Assembly: GCF_008274785.1 (NCBI RefSeq)
Contig: NZ_VTPU01000012.1
Location: 1 to 64,000, forward strand
DNA from: Halomonas eurihalina
GTDB lineage: Bacteria; Pseudomonadota; Gammaproteobacteria; Pseudomonadales; Halomonadaceae
Length of the DNA stretch: 64,000 nt
Direction: 5' to 3'
The position numbers and the translations under genes were made by a program. The notes below the pieces were generated by a model, which did no database searches, was not told the DNA's origin, and saw nothing but the letters and a program-made list of their open reading frames with translations. This document shows, piece by piece, positions 1 to 7,940 of this stretch; the first letter of the stretch is position 1, and each line of letters opens with the position of its first letter.

Positions 1-77
1 CCCTGCTGCCCGAGGCACTCAAGGATGGCAACCCGGTCGGTGTCAGCCGCCTGGTCGATGGCAAGCGCGAGGCCTGA
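1..77 (+). CDS. C-terminal end of an unidentified protein (partial)
   Basis: An open frame enters from the left edge (codons in phase with position 3) and ends at a TGA at 75-77, giving about 24 residues ending in DGKREA. The last codons are GC-rich and have ordinary codon use, so this is probably the tail of a real gene. It is too short to name. The following gene starts about 105 bases downstream. Confidence 0.5.
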   Translation, partial: LLPEALKDGNPVGVSRLVDGKREA

Positions 78-182
78 AAGCTCTCTGTCTGACCGATATG
101 GTGATATCTCGGGCCGACGGCTTTGTCTGCTGGCCCCTTCACGACATAATGGCGCCACACTTCTCTGCTTGGTACGTCTGCC

Positions 183-923
183 ATGTCTGACTCTCGCCAT
201 CGCTCCGCTTCCCGCGCTGGCCATTCCCGTCGCGAGCCCATGCGCCGGGCCAGGGAGCCCAAGGCCAGTGTCGGCGATGTGGCCTATCTGCCGGTGGTGA
301 CAGTCAACGAGACGGGGGCCTTCCTCGATTGGGGCCATGCCCACGATCTCCTGCTGCCCTTTGGTGAGCAGCGCTTTCGCCCCACGGTGGGCCGCCGGGT
401 GCTGGTGATGATCGCCGAGGACGACCGTGGCCGGCCGTTCGCTTCCCAGCGGCTCGATCGCTACCTCGACGATCATGCCGAGGGGCTCTCCGCCGGTGAT
501 TCCGTGGCGTTGGTGATCGCCGAGCAGACCGATCTGGGCTACAAGGCGACGGTGGATGGCCGGTTCTGGGGGCTGCTCTACCATGACGATGTAACGCGGC
601 CACTGCGCCGTGGTCAGCGTCTGAAAGGTCATGTGAAACGGGTGCGCGATGATGGTCGTCTGGACCTGTCGCTGCTGCCGACCGGCTCGGCGCGGCTCGA
701 TGCGGTGGGTGAGACGGTGCTCAAGGCGTTGCGCGAGAGCGGCGGTTATCTGCCGTTGGGTGACAAGAGCTCGGCCGCCGAGATCAAGGCGCGGCTGGGG
801 GTCAGCAAGGGCGCCTTCAAGCAGGCCATCGGCCGGCTTTACAAGCAAGAGCGCATCAGCCTGGAGTCGACGGGTATCCGCCTGGTGCCTGGCGGGAATC
901 AGGACTCTCACGGCACCTCGTAG
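183..923 (+). CDS. S1-domain RNA-binding protein, CvfB/YitL-like
   Basis: This 246-residue protein looks like the CvfB/YitL family: tandem S1-like OB-fold segments (about residues 30-90 and 100-165) followed by a C-terminal winged-helix segment (about 180-235, with SAAEIKARLGVSKGAFKQAI). CvfB-type proteins bind RNA in the cytoplasm and influence virulence or expression phenotypes in Gram-positives; the role in gammaproteobacteria is less clear. The basic N-terminus (residues 1-25, rich in Ser, Arg and His) is poorly supported, and an ATG at 240 would give a form starting just before the first S1 domain. No convincing ribosome-binding site separates the two starts. Family assignment fairly sure, precise start not. 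Confidence 0.75.
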   Translation: MSDSRHRSASRAGHSRREPMRRAREPKASVGDVAYLPVVTVNETGAFLDWGHAHDLLLPFGEQRFRPTVGRRVLVMIAEDDRGRPFASQRLDRYLDDHAEGLSAGDSVALVIAEQTDLGYKATVDGRFWGLLYHDDVTRPLRRGQRLKGHVKRVRDDGRLDLSLLPTGSARLDAVGETVLKALRESGGYLPLGDKSSAAEIKARLGVSKGAFKQAIGRLYKQERISLESTGIRLVPGGNQDSHGTS

Positions 924-950
924 CGAAGCGCGCCGGGGGCAGGCCGTAAA

Positions 951-1006
951 GGAGGTCATTTGCCATGGATGGCAAATGTAGCGCCCATGGATGGGTTTAC
1001 AGCGCC
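951..1006 (-). repeat. Palindromic intergenic repeat, copy 1
   Basis: This segment contains a perfect 10-bp inverted repeat at 957-966 and 969-978 (CATTTGCCAT, two G, then its complement) next to a second short dyad around CCCATGGATGGG. Read on the minus strand, about 55 bases align with 17284-17336, with about six mismatches. Two of the mismatches are compensatory within the hairpin arm. It lies between the S1-domain gene and gshB and may also work as a transcript-end hairpin. Confidence 0.65.
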
Positions 1007-1127
1007 TCCTTGAAGGCCTGCCGACGGATCAGCGCTTTGCGTACTACTTGAGCCCGAGCGTCTTGGTGCGCTTGCCGGCCATGCGGCATACTGGCCGTAT
1101 TGACCCTAGACTCCGGAACCCGATTCG

Positions 1128-2087
1128 ATGAACGATCGTCCCCTCAAGGTCGGCGTGGTGATGGATCCCATCGCCGATCTTAGCTACAAGAAGGACACCA
1201 GCCTGGCGATGCTCTGGGCCGCCCAGGATCGCGGCTGGTCGCTGCACTACATGGAGCAGGAAGACCTGTTCCTGCGCGATGGCCGGGCCCATGCCCGCTG
1301 GCGCGAACTCGAAGTGTATCGCGATCCCGAGCACTGGTATGCGCTGGGCGAGTCCCGGGTCGCGCCGCTCGCCGAGCTGGACGTGGTGCTGATGCGCAAG
1401 GACCCGCCGGTGGACGGTCGCTTCCTCGATGCCGTGCACCTGCTCGGCTTTGCCGAACGTGAGGGTGTGCTGGTGGTCAATCCGACCCGCGCCCTGCTGG
1501 AGTGCAACGAGAAGCTGTTCGCCCAGCAGTTCCCTCAGTGCTGCGCGCCGACCCTGGTGTCCAGCCGCGATACCGAGATCCGCGCTTTCCACGCCGAACA
1601 TGGCGACGTTATCCTCAAGCCCCTGGACGGCATGGGTGGCAGCGGGATCTTCCACGTCGGCCCCGAAGGCCGCAACCTCGGAGCGGTGATCGAGACGCTG
1701 ACCGAGCGGGGCGCTCGCCAGGCCATGGTCCAGCGCTACCTGCCGGAGATCAAGGACGGTGACACCCGCATCCTCCTGGTGGAGGGCGAGCCGGTACCCT
1801 ATGGCCTGGCCCGAGTGCCCATGGCCGGCGAGACGCGAGGCAACCTGGCCGCCGGTGGCCGGGGTGTCAGCCGCGAGCTCACCGACAGGGACCGCTGGCT
1901 GGTCGAGCAGGTGCAGCCGGTGATCCGCGAAAAGGGGCTGATGTTCGTCGGCCTCGACGTCATCGGCGACTACATCACCGAAATTAACGTGACCAGCCCG
2001 ACCTGCGTGCGCGAGATCGATGATCAGCGCGGCACCGATATCGCCAGCTCCTTGATGGACGCTATCTCTCGGCGTCTCGCCGGGTAG
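1128..2087 (+). CDS. gshB: Glutathione synthetase
   Basis: ATP-dependent ligation of glycine to gamma-glutamylcysteine, the second step of glutathione synthesis, in the cytoplasm. The 319-residue length matches the E. coli-type enzyme (about 316). The N-terminal GSH-synthase domain carries MDPI near residue 12 and the MRKDPP stretch near 89. The ATP-grasp part has KPLDGMGGSGIF (about residues 161-172), and the C-terminus has the metal-binding EINVTSPT segment. The order gshB-algH-ruvX that follows is conserved in gammaproteobacteria and supports the call. A spaced 181-base gap to algH suggests a separate promoter for the next gene. Confidence 0.97.
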   Translation: MNDRPLKVGVVMDPIADLSYKKDTSLAMLWAAQDRGWSLHYMEQEDLFLRDGRAHARWRELEVYRDPEHWYALGESRVAPLAELDVVLMRKDPPVDGRFLDAVHLLGFAEREGVLVVNPTRALLECNEKLFAQQFPQCCAPTLVSSRDTEIRAFHAEHGDVILKPLDGMGGSGIFHVGPEGRNLGAVIETLTERGARQAMVQRYLPEIKDGDTRILLVEGEPVPYGLARVPMAGETRGNLAAGGRGVSRELTDRDRWLVEQVQPVIREKGLMFVGLDVIGDYITEINVTSPTCVREIDDQRGTDIASSLMDAISRRLAG

Positions 2088-2268
2088 GGGTGGTACAATC
2101 GGCGTGAAATGCCGAACTCGGCCAGGCTGCGCTGGAACCATTCAAAATGCCGTGCCCTGCCGGCCCTTCGATGGGGGCATGGGCAAGCGGCGAGTCGTTA
2201 TTCATGCGCGCCTGGCGCTTCGGCGAAGGTAAACATTACGGCGTTCACTAGGTCCGCCGGGGAGTCCC

Positions 2269-2826
2269 ATGCAAAGTTTGAAAAACCACTTCCTGATGGC
2301 AATGCCGCACCTGGAAGATCCCAATTTCGCCGGCACGCTGAGCTATCTATGTGATTACGACGAAAAAGGCACCATGGGGGTGATCGTCAACCGGCCACTG
2401 GAGCTGACCCTCGATGCGCTCTTTGAGCAGCTCGAACTCGAGGGGGGCGATAGCCCGCATCGCAATGTGCCCGTCTATTATGGTGGGCCGACGCACAAGG
2501 ATCGTGGTTTCATCCTGCACGAAGGGGGCAGCGAGGACTGGGATTCGAGTCTTCAGGTGGCCGATGACATCGCCCTGACCACCTCCATGGATATCCTGCA
2601 GGCCTTGGCCGCGGGCCGTGGCCCGGAACGTTTTCTGGTCTGCCTTGGCTGTGCGGGCTGGGAGTCCGGTCAGCTCGAGTCCGAACTCAAGGACAATGCC
2701 TGGCTCACCGTGGAAGGTCGGGCCGATATTCTCTTCGAGGTGGAGCCCGAGCAGCGTCTCGGCGCCAGCGCCGGCATTCTTGGCGTCGACCTCAACCTGA
2801 TGACCCGCGAGGCGGGGCATAGCTGA
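2269..2826 (+). CDS. algH: YqgE/AlgH family protein
   Basis: A 185-residue member of the YqgE/AlgH family (DUF179). Typical family signatures are visible: FLMAMPHLEDPNFAGTLSYL at the start, GTMGVIVNRPLEL near residue 37, VYYGGPTHKDRGFILH near 68, and CLGCAGWESGQLESEL near 125. The biochemical role of the family is not firmly established; in Pseudomonas it was linked to alginate regulation. GGGGAG at 2259-2264 fits the ATG at 2269. It sits between gshB and ruvX as in many gammaproteobacteria; a 56-base gap to ruvX suggests co-transcription. Confidence 0.95.
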   Translation: MQSLKNHFLMAMPHLEDPNFAGTLSYLCDYDEKGTMGVIVNRPLELTLDALFEQLELEGGDSPHRNVPVYYGGPTHKDRGFILHEGGSEDWDSSLQVADDIALTTSMDILQALAAGRGPERFLVCLGCAGWESGQLESELKDNAWLTVEGRADILFEVEPEQRLGASAGILGVDLNLMTREAGHS

Positions 2827-2882
2827 TATGCACGGAACGGCCTGCGCTCGCGGGGTAGACATGTCGATGGGGAAGGGTGCCG

Positions 2883-3317
2883 ATGAGTAGCCAGCGCCTG
2901 ATCCTGGGCTTCGATTTCGGTACCCGGCGCATCGGCGTGGCGGTGGGTAACGAGCTGACGCGCAGCGCCAGGCCACTGGACCCGCTGCCGGCGCGCGACG
3001 GCATTCCCGACTGGACGCGGGTCGCCCGGCTGGTCGATGAGTGGAGGCCGGATCTTTTCGTGGTTGGCCTGCCGCTCAACATGGATGGCACCGAGAGCGA
3101 CATGAGCACCCGGGCGCGCAAGTTTGGCAAGCGCTTGTTCGGTCGTTACGGCATTCCCTTCGAGATGGCCGATGAGCGTGGCTCGACCCGTGAGGCCAAG
3201 GCGATTGCCCGCGACGCCGGGCATCGTGGCAATTACCGTGACGACGGCGTCGATGGCCTGGCGGCCGTGCTGATCCTTGAAGGTTGGCTGGCCGACCGAG
3301 AGGGGCTGCCGCGCTAG
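2883..3317 (+). CDS. ruvX: RuvX/YqgF pre-16S rRNA nuclease
   Basis: A 144-residue RNase H-like protein of the YqgF/RuvX family, which takes part in 16S rRNA 5'-end maturation and was earlier described as a putative Holliday junction resolvase. Signatures are LGFDFGTRRIGVAVG near the start (first catalytic Asp), VVGLPLNMDGTES in the middle, and the DER near 95 plus the C-terminal D-D-GVDGLAA segment. I chose the ATG at 2883 (MSSQR) over the in-frame ATG at 2877 because the GGGGAAGGG upstream is better spaced. Its stop codon overlaps the stop of the convergent membrane gene inside the palindrome CTAG. Confidence 0.95.
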   Translation: MSSQRLILGFDFGTRRIGVAVGNELTRSARPLDPLPARDGIPDWTRVARLVDEWRPDLFVVGLPLNMDGTESDMSTRARKFGKRLFGRYGIPFEMADERGSTREAKAIARDAGHRGNYRDDGVDGLAAVLILEGWLADREGLPR

Positions 3318-3958
3318 GCCGGATCCGACCCGCCACGATACTTGGCCACGAAATCCCCCACCTCAATGCAGGTGAACTTCTCGATGAAGAAGGCGAGGGT
3401 CGAGGGGCGCTGGAAGCGCTCTTCGAAATGCTCTTCTTCGTCGCCCTGGCCACGAATCACGCTGGCGCGATAGCGCTCGCCCTCCAGGCGGACATTGACG
3501 GTGGCGGGGCGCGTGGTGTCGCGCTTTTCCACCTTCAGCTCGCCTTGTCGCTCGAGCAGCTCGCTCAATGTCTGACCGCCTTCGAGCTCGCCTGGGGTTG
3601 CCCAGATGTCCTGGTCGCGATTGCCGTAGCGGAACAGCAGCAGGGTTGGCAGTGCGGTGAAGATGATGTTGGCCAGTAGCCAGGTGAGTTCAGCGCTAGA
3701 GGGAGAGGTCGTGAACAGCAGCCAGAGGTTCGCCACGATGCTGAGGGCGAGCAGGCCGGCGAAAGGACGCCAGGTGCGCCAGCTCATGACCTGGCGACCG
3801 AGGAAGTAGCCCCAGAGTCCGGCGACGGCCACGACGCCGATGGCTAGCTGGACCAGCGAGAATGTCGTGCCGCCGCCCATCACGACGGCTATCACGCCCA
3901 CGGTGAGTAGCGCAGTATAGAAGATCGCCAGCAGGATATAGGCGCGTTGCAGGTTCAT
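3314..3958 (-). CDS. Membrane protein with four predicted transmembrane segments, unknown function
   Basis: A 214-residue protein I do not recognise. The N-terminal 110 residues form about four hydrophobic helices (around residues 7-27, 34-52, 62-82 and 89-108) with a short basic GRQVMSWRTWR loop. The C-terminal 100 residues are soluble, acidic-basic mixed, and rich in Glu and Arg, probably cytoplasmic. It is convergent with ruvX and overlaps it by four bases (both stop codons lie in CTAG at 3314-3317). It lies downstream of pyrB on the same strand with a 127-base gap. No catalytic motif is visible. Confidence 0.8.
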   Translation of the reverse strand: MNLQRAYILLAIFYTALLTVGVIAVVMGGGTTFSLVQLAIGVVAVAGLWGYFLGRQVMSWRTWRPFAGLLALSIVANLWLLFTTSPSSAELTWLLANIIFTALPTLLLFRYGNRDQDIWATPGELEGGQTLSELLERQGELKVEKRDTTRPATVNVRLEGERYRASVIRGQGDEEEHFEERFQRPSTLAFFIEKFTCIEVGDFVAKYRGGSDPA

Positions 3959-4085
3959 CGGCTCGCCTCTCCTTGTCGCAGGTTGTCGCGTTGAATCCGT
4001 GCAGGCCGCCGACTCATGTCGGCGGCCTTCCTGCCAGCTTAGGCGAAACTCGCCGATCAGGCCTCCCCTGTCAGTCAGCGGTCCT

Positions 4086-5114
4086 TCAGCGCTCGACGTC
4101 GTCCACGCCGACGGTCTTCGGCACGAACCAGGACACGTCGCGCAGGTCCTTCTCGATCAGGTCCTCGACCTGGAGAAGGGTCGCGAAGATCGCCATGCGC
4201 ATGGGGATGCCGTTGTCGGTCTGGCGGAAGATCGCCAGCCGAGGATCGCCGTTGAGGTCCACGTCCAGGTCGTTGGCCTCGGGGCGACTGTCGCGCGGTA
4301 GCGGGTGCATGACGATGGCATGGTCGTTGACGCGCTGGTCCATGAACGCCTTGTCCACGGTGTAGTCCCGCGAGAGGCTGAAGCCCTCGCTCATCTCGGC
4401 GGTGAAACGCTCCTTCTGGATGCGCGTGGTGTAGACCACGTCGACGTCCGAGAAGTCGGCGGCCAGATGCTCGCGGGTCTCGACGCGGTGGCCGCGCGAG
4501 GCGACCAGCTCGACCAGGTGCTGCGGCATTTCCAGCCCCGGCGGCGAGACCAGCGTGATCCGCATCGGTGCGTAGAGCGACAGCAGCTTGATCAGCGAAT
4601 GCACGGTGCGGCCGAACTTGAGGTCACCGGTGAGCAGGATATGGGCGCCGGCCAGCTGCTTGCCGCGCCGGGCGAATTCCTTGTCGATGGTGTAGATGTC
4701 GAGCAGCGCCTGACTGGGATGCTCGCCAGGGCCGTCGCCGCCGTTGATCACCGGCACATTGGTGGCCTGGGCGAATTCGGCCACCGAGCCTTGCTCCGGG
4801 TGGCGCATCACGATGGCGTCGCAGTAGCCGCTCATCACCCGGCTGGTGTCGTAGAGCGACTCTCCCTTGGCCATGGAGGAGAAGGTGAAGCCGGTGGTGT
4901 CGCAAACGCTGCCGCCCAGCCGGCAGAAGGCCGCGTGGAAGCTGACTCGGGTGCGGGTGCTGGCCTCGAAGAACAGATTGCCGAGGACCGCGCCTTCCAA
5001 CACTCTTGTGACCTTGCGCCGCTGGGCGACCGGTTCCATACGGGCGGCGACACGAATCAGGTGATCCACATCATCGCGTGACAGGGAATCAACGGAAAGC
5101 AGATGGGAGCTCAT
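4086..5114 (-). CDS. pyrB: Aspartate carbamoyltransferase catalytic chain
   Basis: First committed step of pyrimidine synthesis: carbamoyl phosphate plus L-aspartate gives N-carbamoyl-aspartate. The carbamoyl-phosphate site FFEASTRTRVSF (about residues 45-56), the SMAKGESLYDT loop (about 76-86), HPSQALLDIY, GDLKFGRTVHSL and HPLPR are all present, so the enzyme should be active. At 342 residues it is longer than the 311-residue E. coli chain. No regulatory chain (pyrI) or pyrC lies beside it. The frame stays open upstream to 5432, but the ATG at 5114 (MSSHLL) starts the conserved domain and the longer version would run through the mocR-like gene. Confidence 0.95.
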   Translation of the reverse strand: MSSHLLSVDSLSRDDVDHLIRVAARMEPVAQRRKVTRVLEGAVLGNLFFEASTRTRVSFHAAFCRLGGSVCDTTGFTFSSMAKGESLYDTSRVMSGYCDAIVMRHPEQGSVAEFAQATNVPVINGGDGPGEHPSQALLDIYTIDKEFARRGKQLAGAHILLTGDLKFGRTVHSLIKLLSLYAPMRITLVSPPGLEMPQHLVELVASRGHRVETREHLAADFSDVDVVYTTRIQKERFTAEMSEGFSLSRDYTVDKAFMDQRVNDHAIVMHPLPRDSRPEANDLDVDLNGDPRLAIFRQTDNGIPMRMAIFATLLQVEDLIEKDLRDVSWFVPKTVGVDDVER

Positions 5115-5157
5115 ACGGGCCTCGGCTGGCGGTTGAGATGGCGAGCCTAGTGTAACG

Positions 5158-6609
5158 TCACGGCAGGGTCGCTTCACTGTCTTGGTATTCCCGCATTTCC
5201 CCGGCGAGTTCGCCGACGCGGCGGATAGCGGCTTCGAGCGAGGCGGTGGGGCGCTCGGCGTAGTTGAGCCGCAGGCAGTGGCGATACTTGCCCGAGGCGG
5301 AGAACATCGGCCCCGGTGCCACGTGCAGGCGTTCGGCAGCGAGTCGTTCATTGAGCCGGGGAGTGTCGATGGGGCCGGGAAGCTCCACCCACAGCAGGAA
5401 GCCTCCCCGGGGTTGGCTGATGCGGGTGCCATCAGGGAAGCTCTCGCCGACCCAGTCGGTCATGATGTCGCGCTGGCGCTGGTAGCGGCGGGCGATCTCG
5501 CGAAGGTGGCGCTGGTAATGCCCCTTTTCGATGAAGGCGGCGACGGCGCGCTGGGGCTGGGTCGCCGAGGCGCCGGTGGAGACGTATTTCTCGTGCAGGG
5601 CGCGGTCGCGGTATCGCCCCGGTGCGATCCAGCCGACCCGCAGGCCCGGCATCAGGCTTTTCGATACGCCGCTGCACAGCAGCACCCGTCCCTCGTCGTC
5701 GAAGGCCTTGATGGCCTTGGGGCGGGGCGACTCGAAGGCCAGGTCACCATAGATATCGTCCTCGATGATCGCCACATCGTAGCGTCGGGCCAGCTTGACC
5801 AGCTCACGCTTGCGTGATTCGGGCATGGTGTAGCCGAGCGGGTTGTTGCAGGTCGGCGTGACCTGGATGGCCCGGATCGGCCACTGATCCAGCGCCAGCT
5901 CCAGTGCCTCGAGGCTGATGCCGCGGCGCGGGTCGGTGGGGATCTCCATCACCTTGAGGCCGTGCGCCTCGAGAATCTGCATGGCGCCGTAGAAGCTGGG
6001 CGAGTCCACGGCCACCACGTCGCCGGGGGCGGCGAGCATGCGCAGCGCGATGGCCAGGGCTTCCTGGCAGCCGGTGGTGATGACCACGTCATCGGGATGC
6101 AGCAGGCAGCCGGATGTCGTGGCCAGGCGCGCCACCTGCTGACGCAGTGGTGGGTGGCCGGCCAGGCTGTCGTAGCCGAGATCGCGAGGGTCCGGATCAC
6201 GGTGCAGACCGGATAGCAGACGGCCGAGCGGTTTGAGGGTCGCGGCGTCCAGGGCGGGCGTTCCGGCCCCCAGGCGACGCGGCTGATCGGCACTCGGCGC
6301 CGAGCCGACCATGGCCAGTACCTGATCCCATTGTGCGACCTCGAGAGGCCGCTGGGCGGGACGGGATACCGTCGGCAGGTCCCGGGGCCGGGGGCGCGGC
6401 AACACATAATGACCGGAGCGGGGGCGTGCGGCGGCAAGTCCCATTTCCTCCAGTCGCGCATAGGCGCTCTGCGCGGTGGTGACACTGATGCCCTGTTCGC
6501 GACACAACTCGCGAATCGAAGGGAGTCGGTCACCGACCGTATAGGTGCCCTGAGCGATACGGCGGGCGAGAAGGTCGGCGATATCGTCGTAGCGTGTCGA
6601 GGCTGTCAT
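5158..6609 (-). CDS. MocR-type regulator (GntR wHTH fused to aminotransferase fold)
   Basis: A 483-residue fusion typical of the MocR/PdxR/GabR subfamily. A GntR winged helix occupies about residues 1-75 (LPSIRELCREQGISVTTAQSAYARLEE), and a fold-type I aminotransferase domain follows from about 100 to the end. The PLP-lysine region is LLCSGVSKSLMPGLRVGW, with the NNPLGYTMPESRK and EDDIYGDLAFE motifs. Such proteins use PLP or an amino-acid adduct as the ligand and usually control a neighbouring gene. I use the ATG at 6609 because the longer frame to 6672 would run through three operator-like heptamers. The target could be itself or the divergent DUF1127 gene. Confidence 0.88.
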   Translation of the reverse strand: MTASTRYDDIADLLARRIAQGTYTVGDRLPSIRELCREQGISVTTAQSAYARLEEMGLAAARPRSGHYVLPRPRPRDLPTVSRPAQRPLEVAQWDQVLAMVGSAPSADQPRRLGAGTPALDAATLKPLGRLLSGLHRDPDPRDLGYDSLAGHPPLRQQVARLATTSGCLLHPDDVVITTGCQEALAIALRMLAAPGDVVAVDSPSFYGAMQILEAHGLKVMEIPTDPRRGISLEALELALDQWPIRAIQVTPTCNNPLGYTMPESRKRELVKLARRYDVAIIEDDIYGDLAFESPRPKAIKAFDDEGRVLLCSGVSKSLMPGLRVGWIAPGRYRDRALHEKYVSTGASATQPQRAVAAFIEKGHYQRHLREIARRYQRQRDIMTDWVGESFPDGTRISQPRGGFLLWVELPGPIDTPRLNERLAAERLHVAPGPMFSASGKYRHCLRLNYAERPTASLEAAIRRVGELAGEMREYQDSEATLP

Positions 6610-6629
6610 CGCGAAGCCCTGGTAGAAGC

Positions 6630-6684
6630 GGTACAGATGTGCGAAAAGCGCTCGGTACAGGTGGAGTGACAATACAACTGTACC
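6630..6684. promoter_or_regulatory. Three operator heptamers at exact 24-bp spacing upstream of the MocR gene
   Basis: GGTACAG occurs at 6630-6636 and 6654-6660, and its complement CTGTACC at 6678-6684. The starts are exactly 24 bp apart, giving two direct copies and one inverted copy. MocR-family regulators are known to bind direct repeats, in some cases with an additional inverted copy, so this is a plausible autoregulatory operator. A TATATA-like stretch (6686-6691) next to the last copy may be the -10 element of one of the divergent promoters. Confidence 0.6.
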
Positions 6685-6776
6685 CTATATAAAGAGTGAT
6701 TCTGAATCTGTATCGCTCATGATGTCGAGCCTAACCTGTCGAGACACCCTCGAAGGGCAACGACAGGAGTTCGGCC

Positions 6777-6944
6777 ATGATGCATGTTCGTTTGGCGAAC
6801 TGGAGGCTGGCCTGGCAGCGCCAGTGGCAGCGTCATCACACTCGGCGTCGGCTGGGTGACCTCGATGCGCGGCTTCTCGACGATGTCGGCATCAGTGCGG
6901 CCCGGGCCGAACGCGAAGCTCGCAAGCCGTTCTGGCGACGTTGA
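6777..6944 (+). CDS. Small DUF1127 (YjiS-like) protein
   Basis: A 55-residue, Arg-rich protein starting MMHVRLANWR and containing RRRLGDLDARLLDDVGIS, the hallmark of DUF1127 (YjiS-like) domains: a basic helix followed by a short R-L-D-L/D-x-G-I/L motif. Members of this family in alphaproteobacteria have been connected with RNA metabolism and phosphate or carbon adaptation; the function here is not known. GGAG at 6766-6769, seven bases before the ATG, supports translation. It is divergent from the MocR gene and lies immediately beyond its operator array, making it a candidate target. Confidence 0.8.
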   Translation: MMHVRLANWRLAWQRQWQRHHTRRRLGDLDARLLDDVGISAARAEREARKPFWRR

Positions 6945-7057
6945 ACATCGGCAGAGTCGCGCCATGGCCTCTATGCTGAAACCCCCTATGCTGTAAGGTC
7001 CGGGGGGCCGAGGTGGTGGCTTCGAGGGAAACACGACAATTCGATACAGGAGGTTTC

Positions 7058-7927
7058 ATGCCCAGTCCACTCTCGCGTTACTACCTGCTGGATGTGTTCA
7101 CCGATACACCACTGGCGGGCAATCCGCTGGCCGTGTTCCTCGATGCCGAGGGCATGGAGGCTTCGGACATGCAGGCGTTCGCCAACGAGCTCAACCTGGC
7201 GGAAACGGTCTTCGTGGGGGCGCGGCAGGCAGAGAACGACTTTCCGATACGTATCTTCACGCCGAGTCGCGAACTGCCGTTCGCAGGCCATCCGACCATA
7301 GGTACGGCACACCTGCTGGCTGCCCAGGGGTTGGTGGATACCACGCAGCCGTTGACACTGAGGGCGCCGGTGGGACCTCTGGAGGTACGTTTCGAGGGGG
7401 AGCGGGCGCGCTTCACCACTGCCGTGCCGGCCGAGGTCGGCGCGAGTTCGCTGGGATGCGCCGCTGCTGCCACGTTGCTTGGCCTCGAAGCGTCGGCGAT
7501 CGCCGGCGACCCGGTCCAGGCCTCCTGCGGGTTGCCGTTCCACCTCATTCCACTGGATAGTGAAGCCTCGCTGGCAAAGGTGGTGCCGGACATCGGGCAG
7601 TGGACGCTGCATGTCTCGCCCAGCGGGGTCGACCAGGTCTATCTGTATGTGGAGAAAGGTGAATCCCTGGCAACACGCACCTTCATTCGCGAGTTCGCCG
7701 GCTTGAAGGAAGACCCGGCCACCGGCAGCGCGGCATCGGCGCTGGCCGGCTACCTGGGCACCCGGGATCGGCTCGACGACCGCCAGTGGCGCATTCGCCA
7801 GGGGGTGGACATGGGGCGCCCCAGCGAGATTATCGCCCGGGCCCGACGCGACGGCGAACAGGTCTGGGTCGAGGTCGCCGGGCAAGCCTGCCTCGTCGGT
7901 GAGGGTGCCTTCTACCCCCGGGACTGA
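7058..7927 (+). CDS. PhzF-family epimerase/isomerase
   Basis: A 289-residue PhzF-like protein with the duplicated diaminopimelate-epimerase fold. Diagnostic stretches are YYLLDVFTDTPLAGNPLAVF at the N-terminus (with the catalytic Glu in NLAETVFV near residue 46), FTPSRELPFAGHPTIGTA near 70, and the C-terminal EDPATGSAASALAGYL. PhzF itself isomerises a dihydro-hydroxyanthranilate in phenazine synthesis, but most homologues are of unknown substrate and no phz genes are nearby. An AGGAGG just upstream supports the ATG at 7058 over an earlier GTG at 7013. Confidence 0.9.
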   Translation: MPSPLSRYYLLDVFTDTPLAGNPLAVFLDAEGMEASDMQAFANELNLAETVFVGARQAENDFPIRIFTPSRELPFAGHPTIGTAHLLAAQGLVDTTQPLTLRAPVGPLEVRFEGERARFTTAVPAEVGASSLGCAAAATLLGLEASAIAGDPVQASCGLPFHLIPLDSEASLAKVVPDIGQWTLHVSPSGVDQVYLYVEKGESLATRTFIREFAGLKEDPATGSAASALAGYLGTRDRLDDRQWRIRQGVDMGRPSEIIARARRDGEQVWVEVAGQACLVGEGAFYPRD

Positions 7928-7940
7928 GTCGGCGGTTTCC

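Noticed and set aside
1044-2141. A 365-residue minus-strand frame opposite gshB.
   Set aside because: The plus frame is an unmistakable glutathione synthetase; the antisense frame has shadow-like composition.
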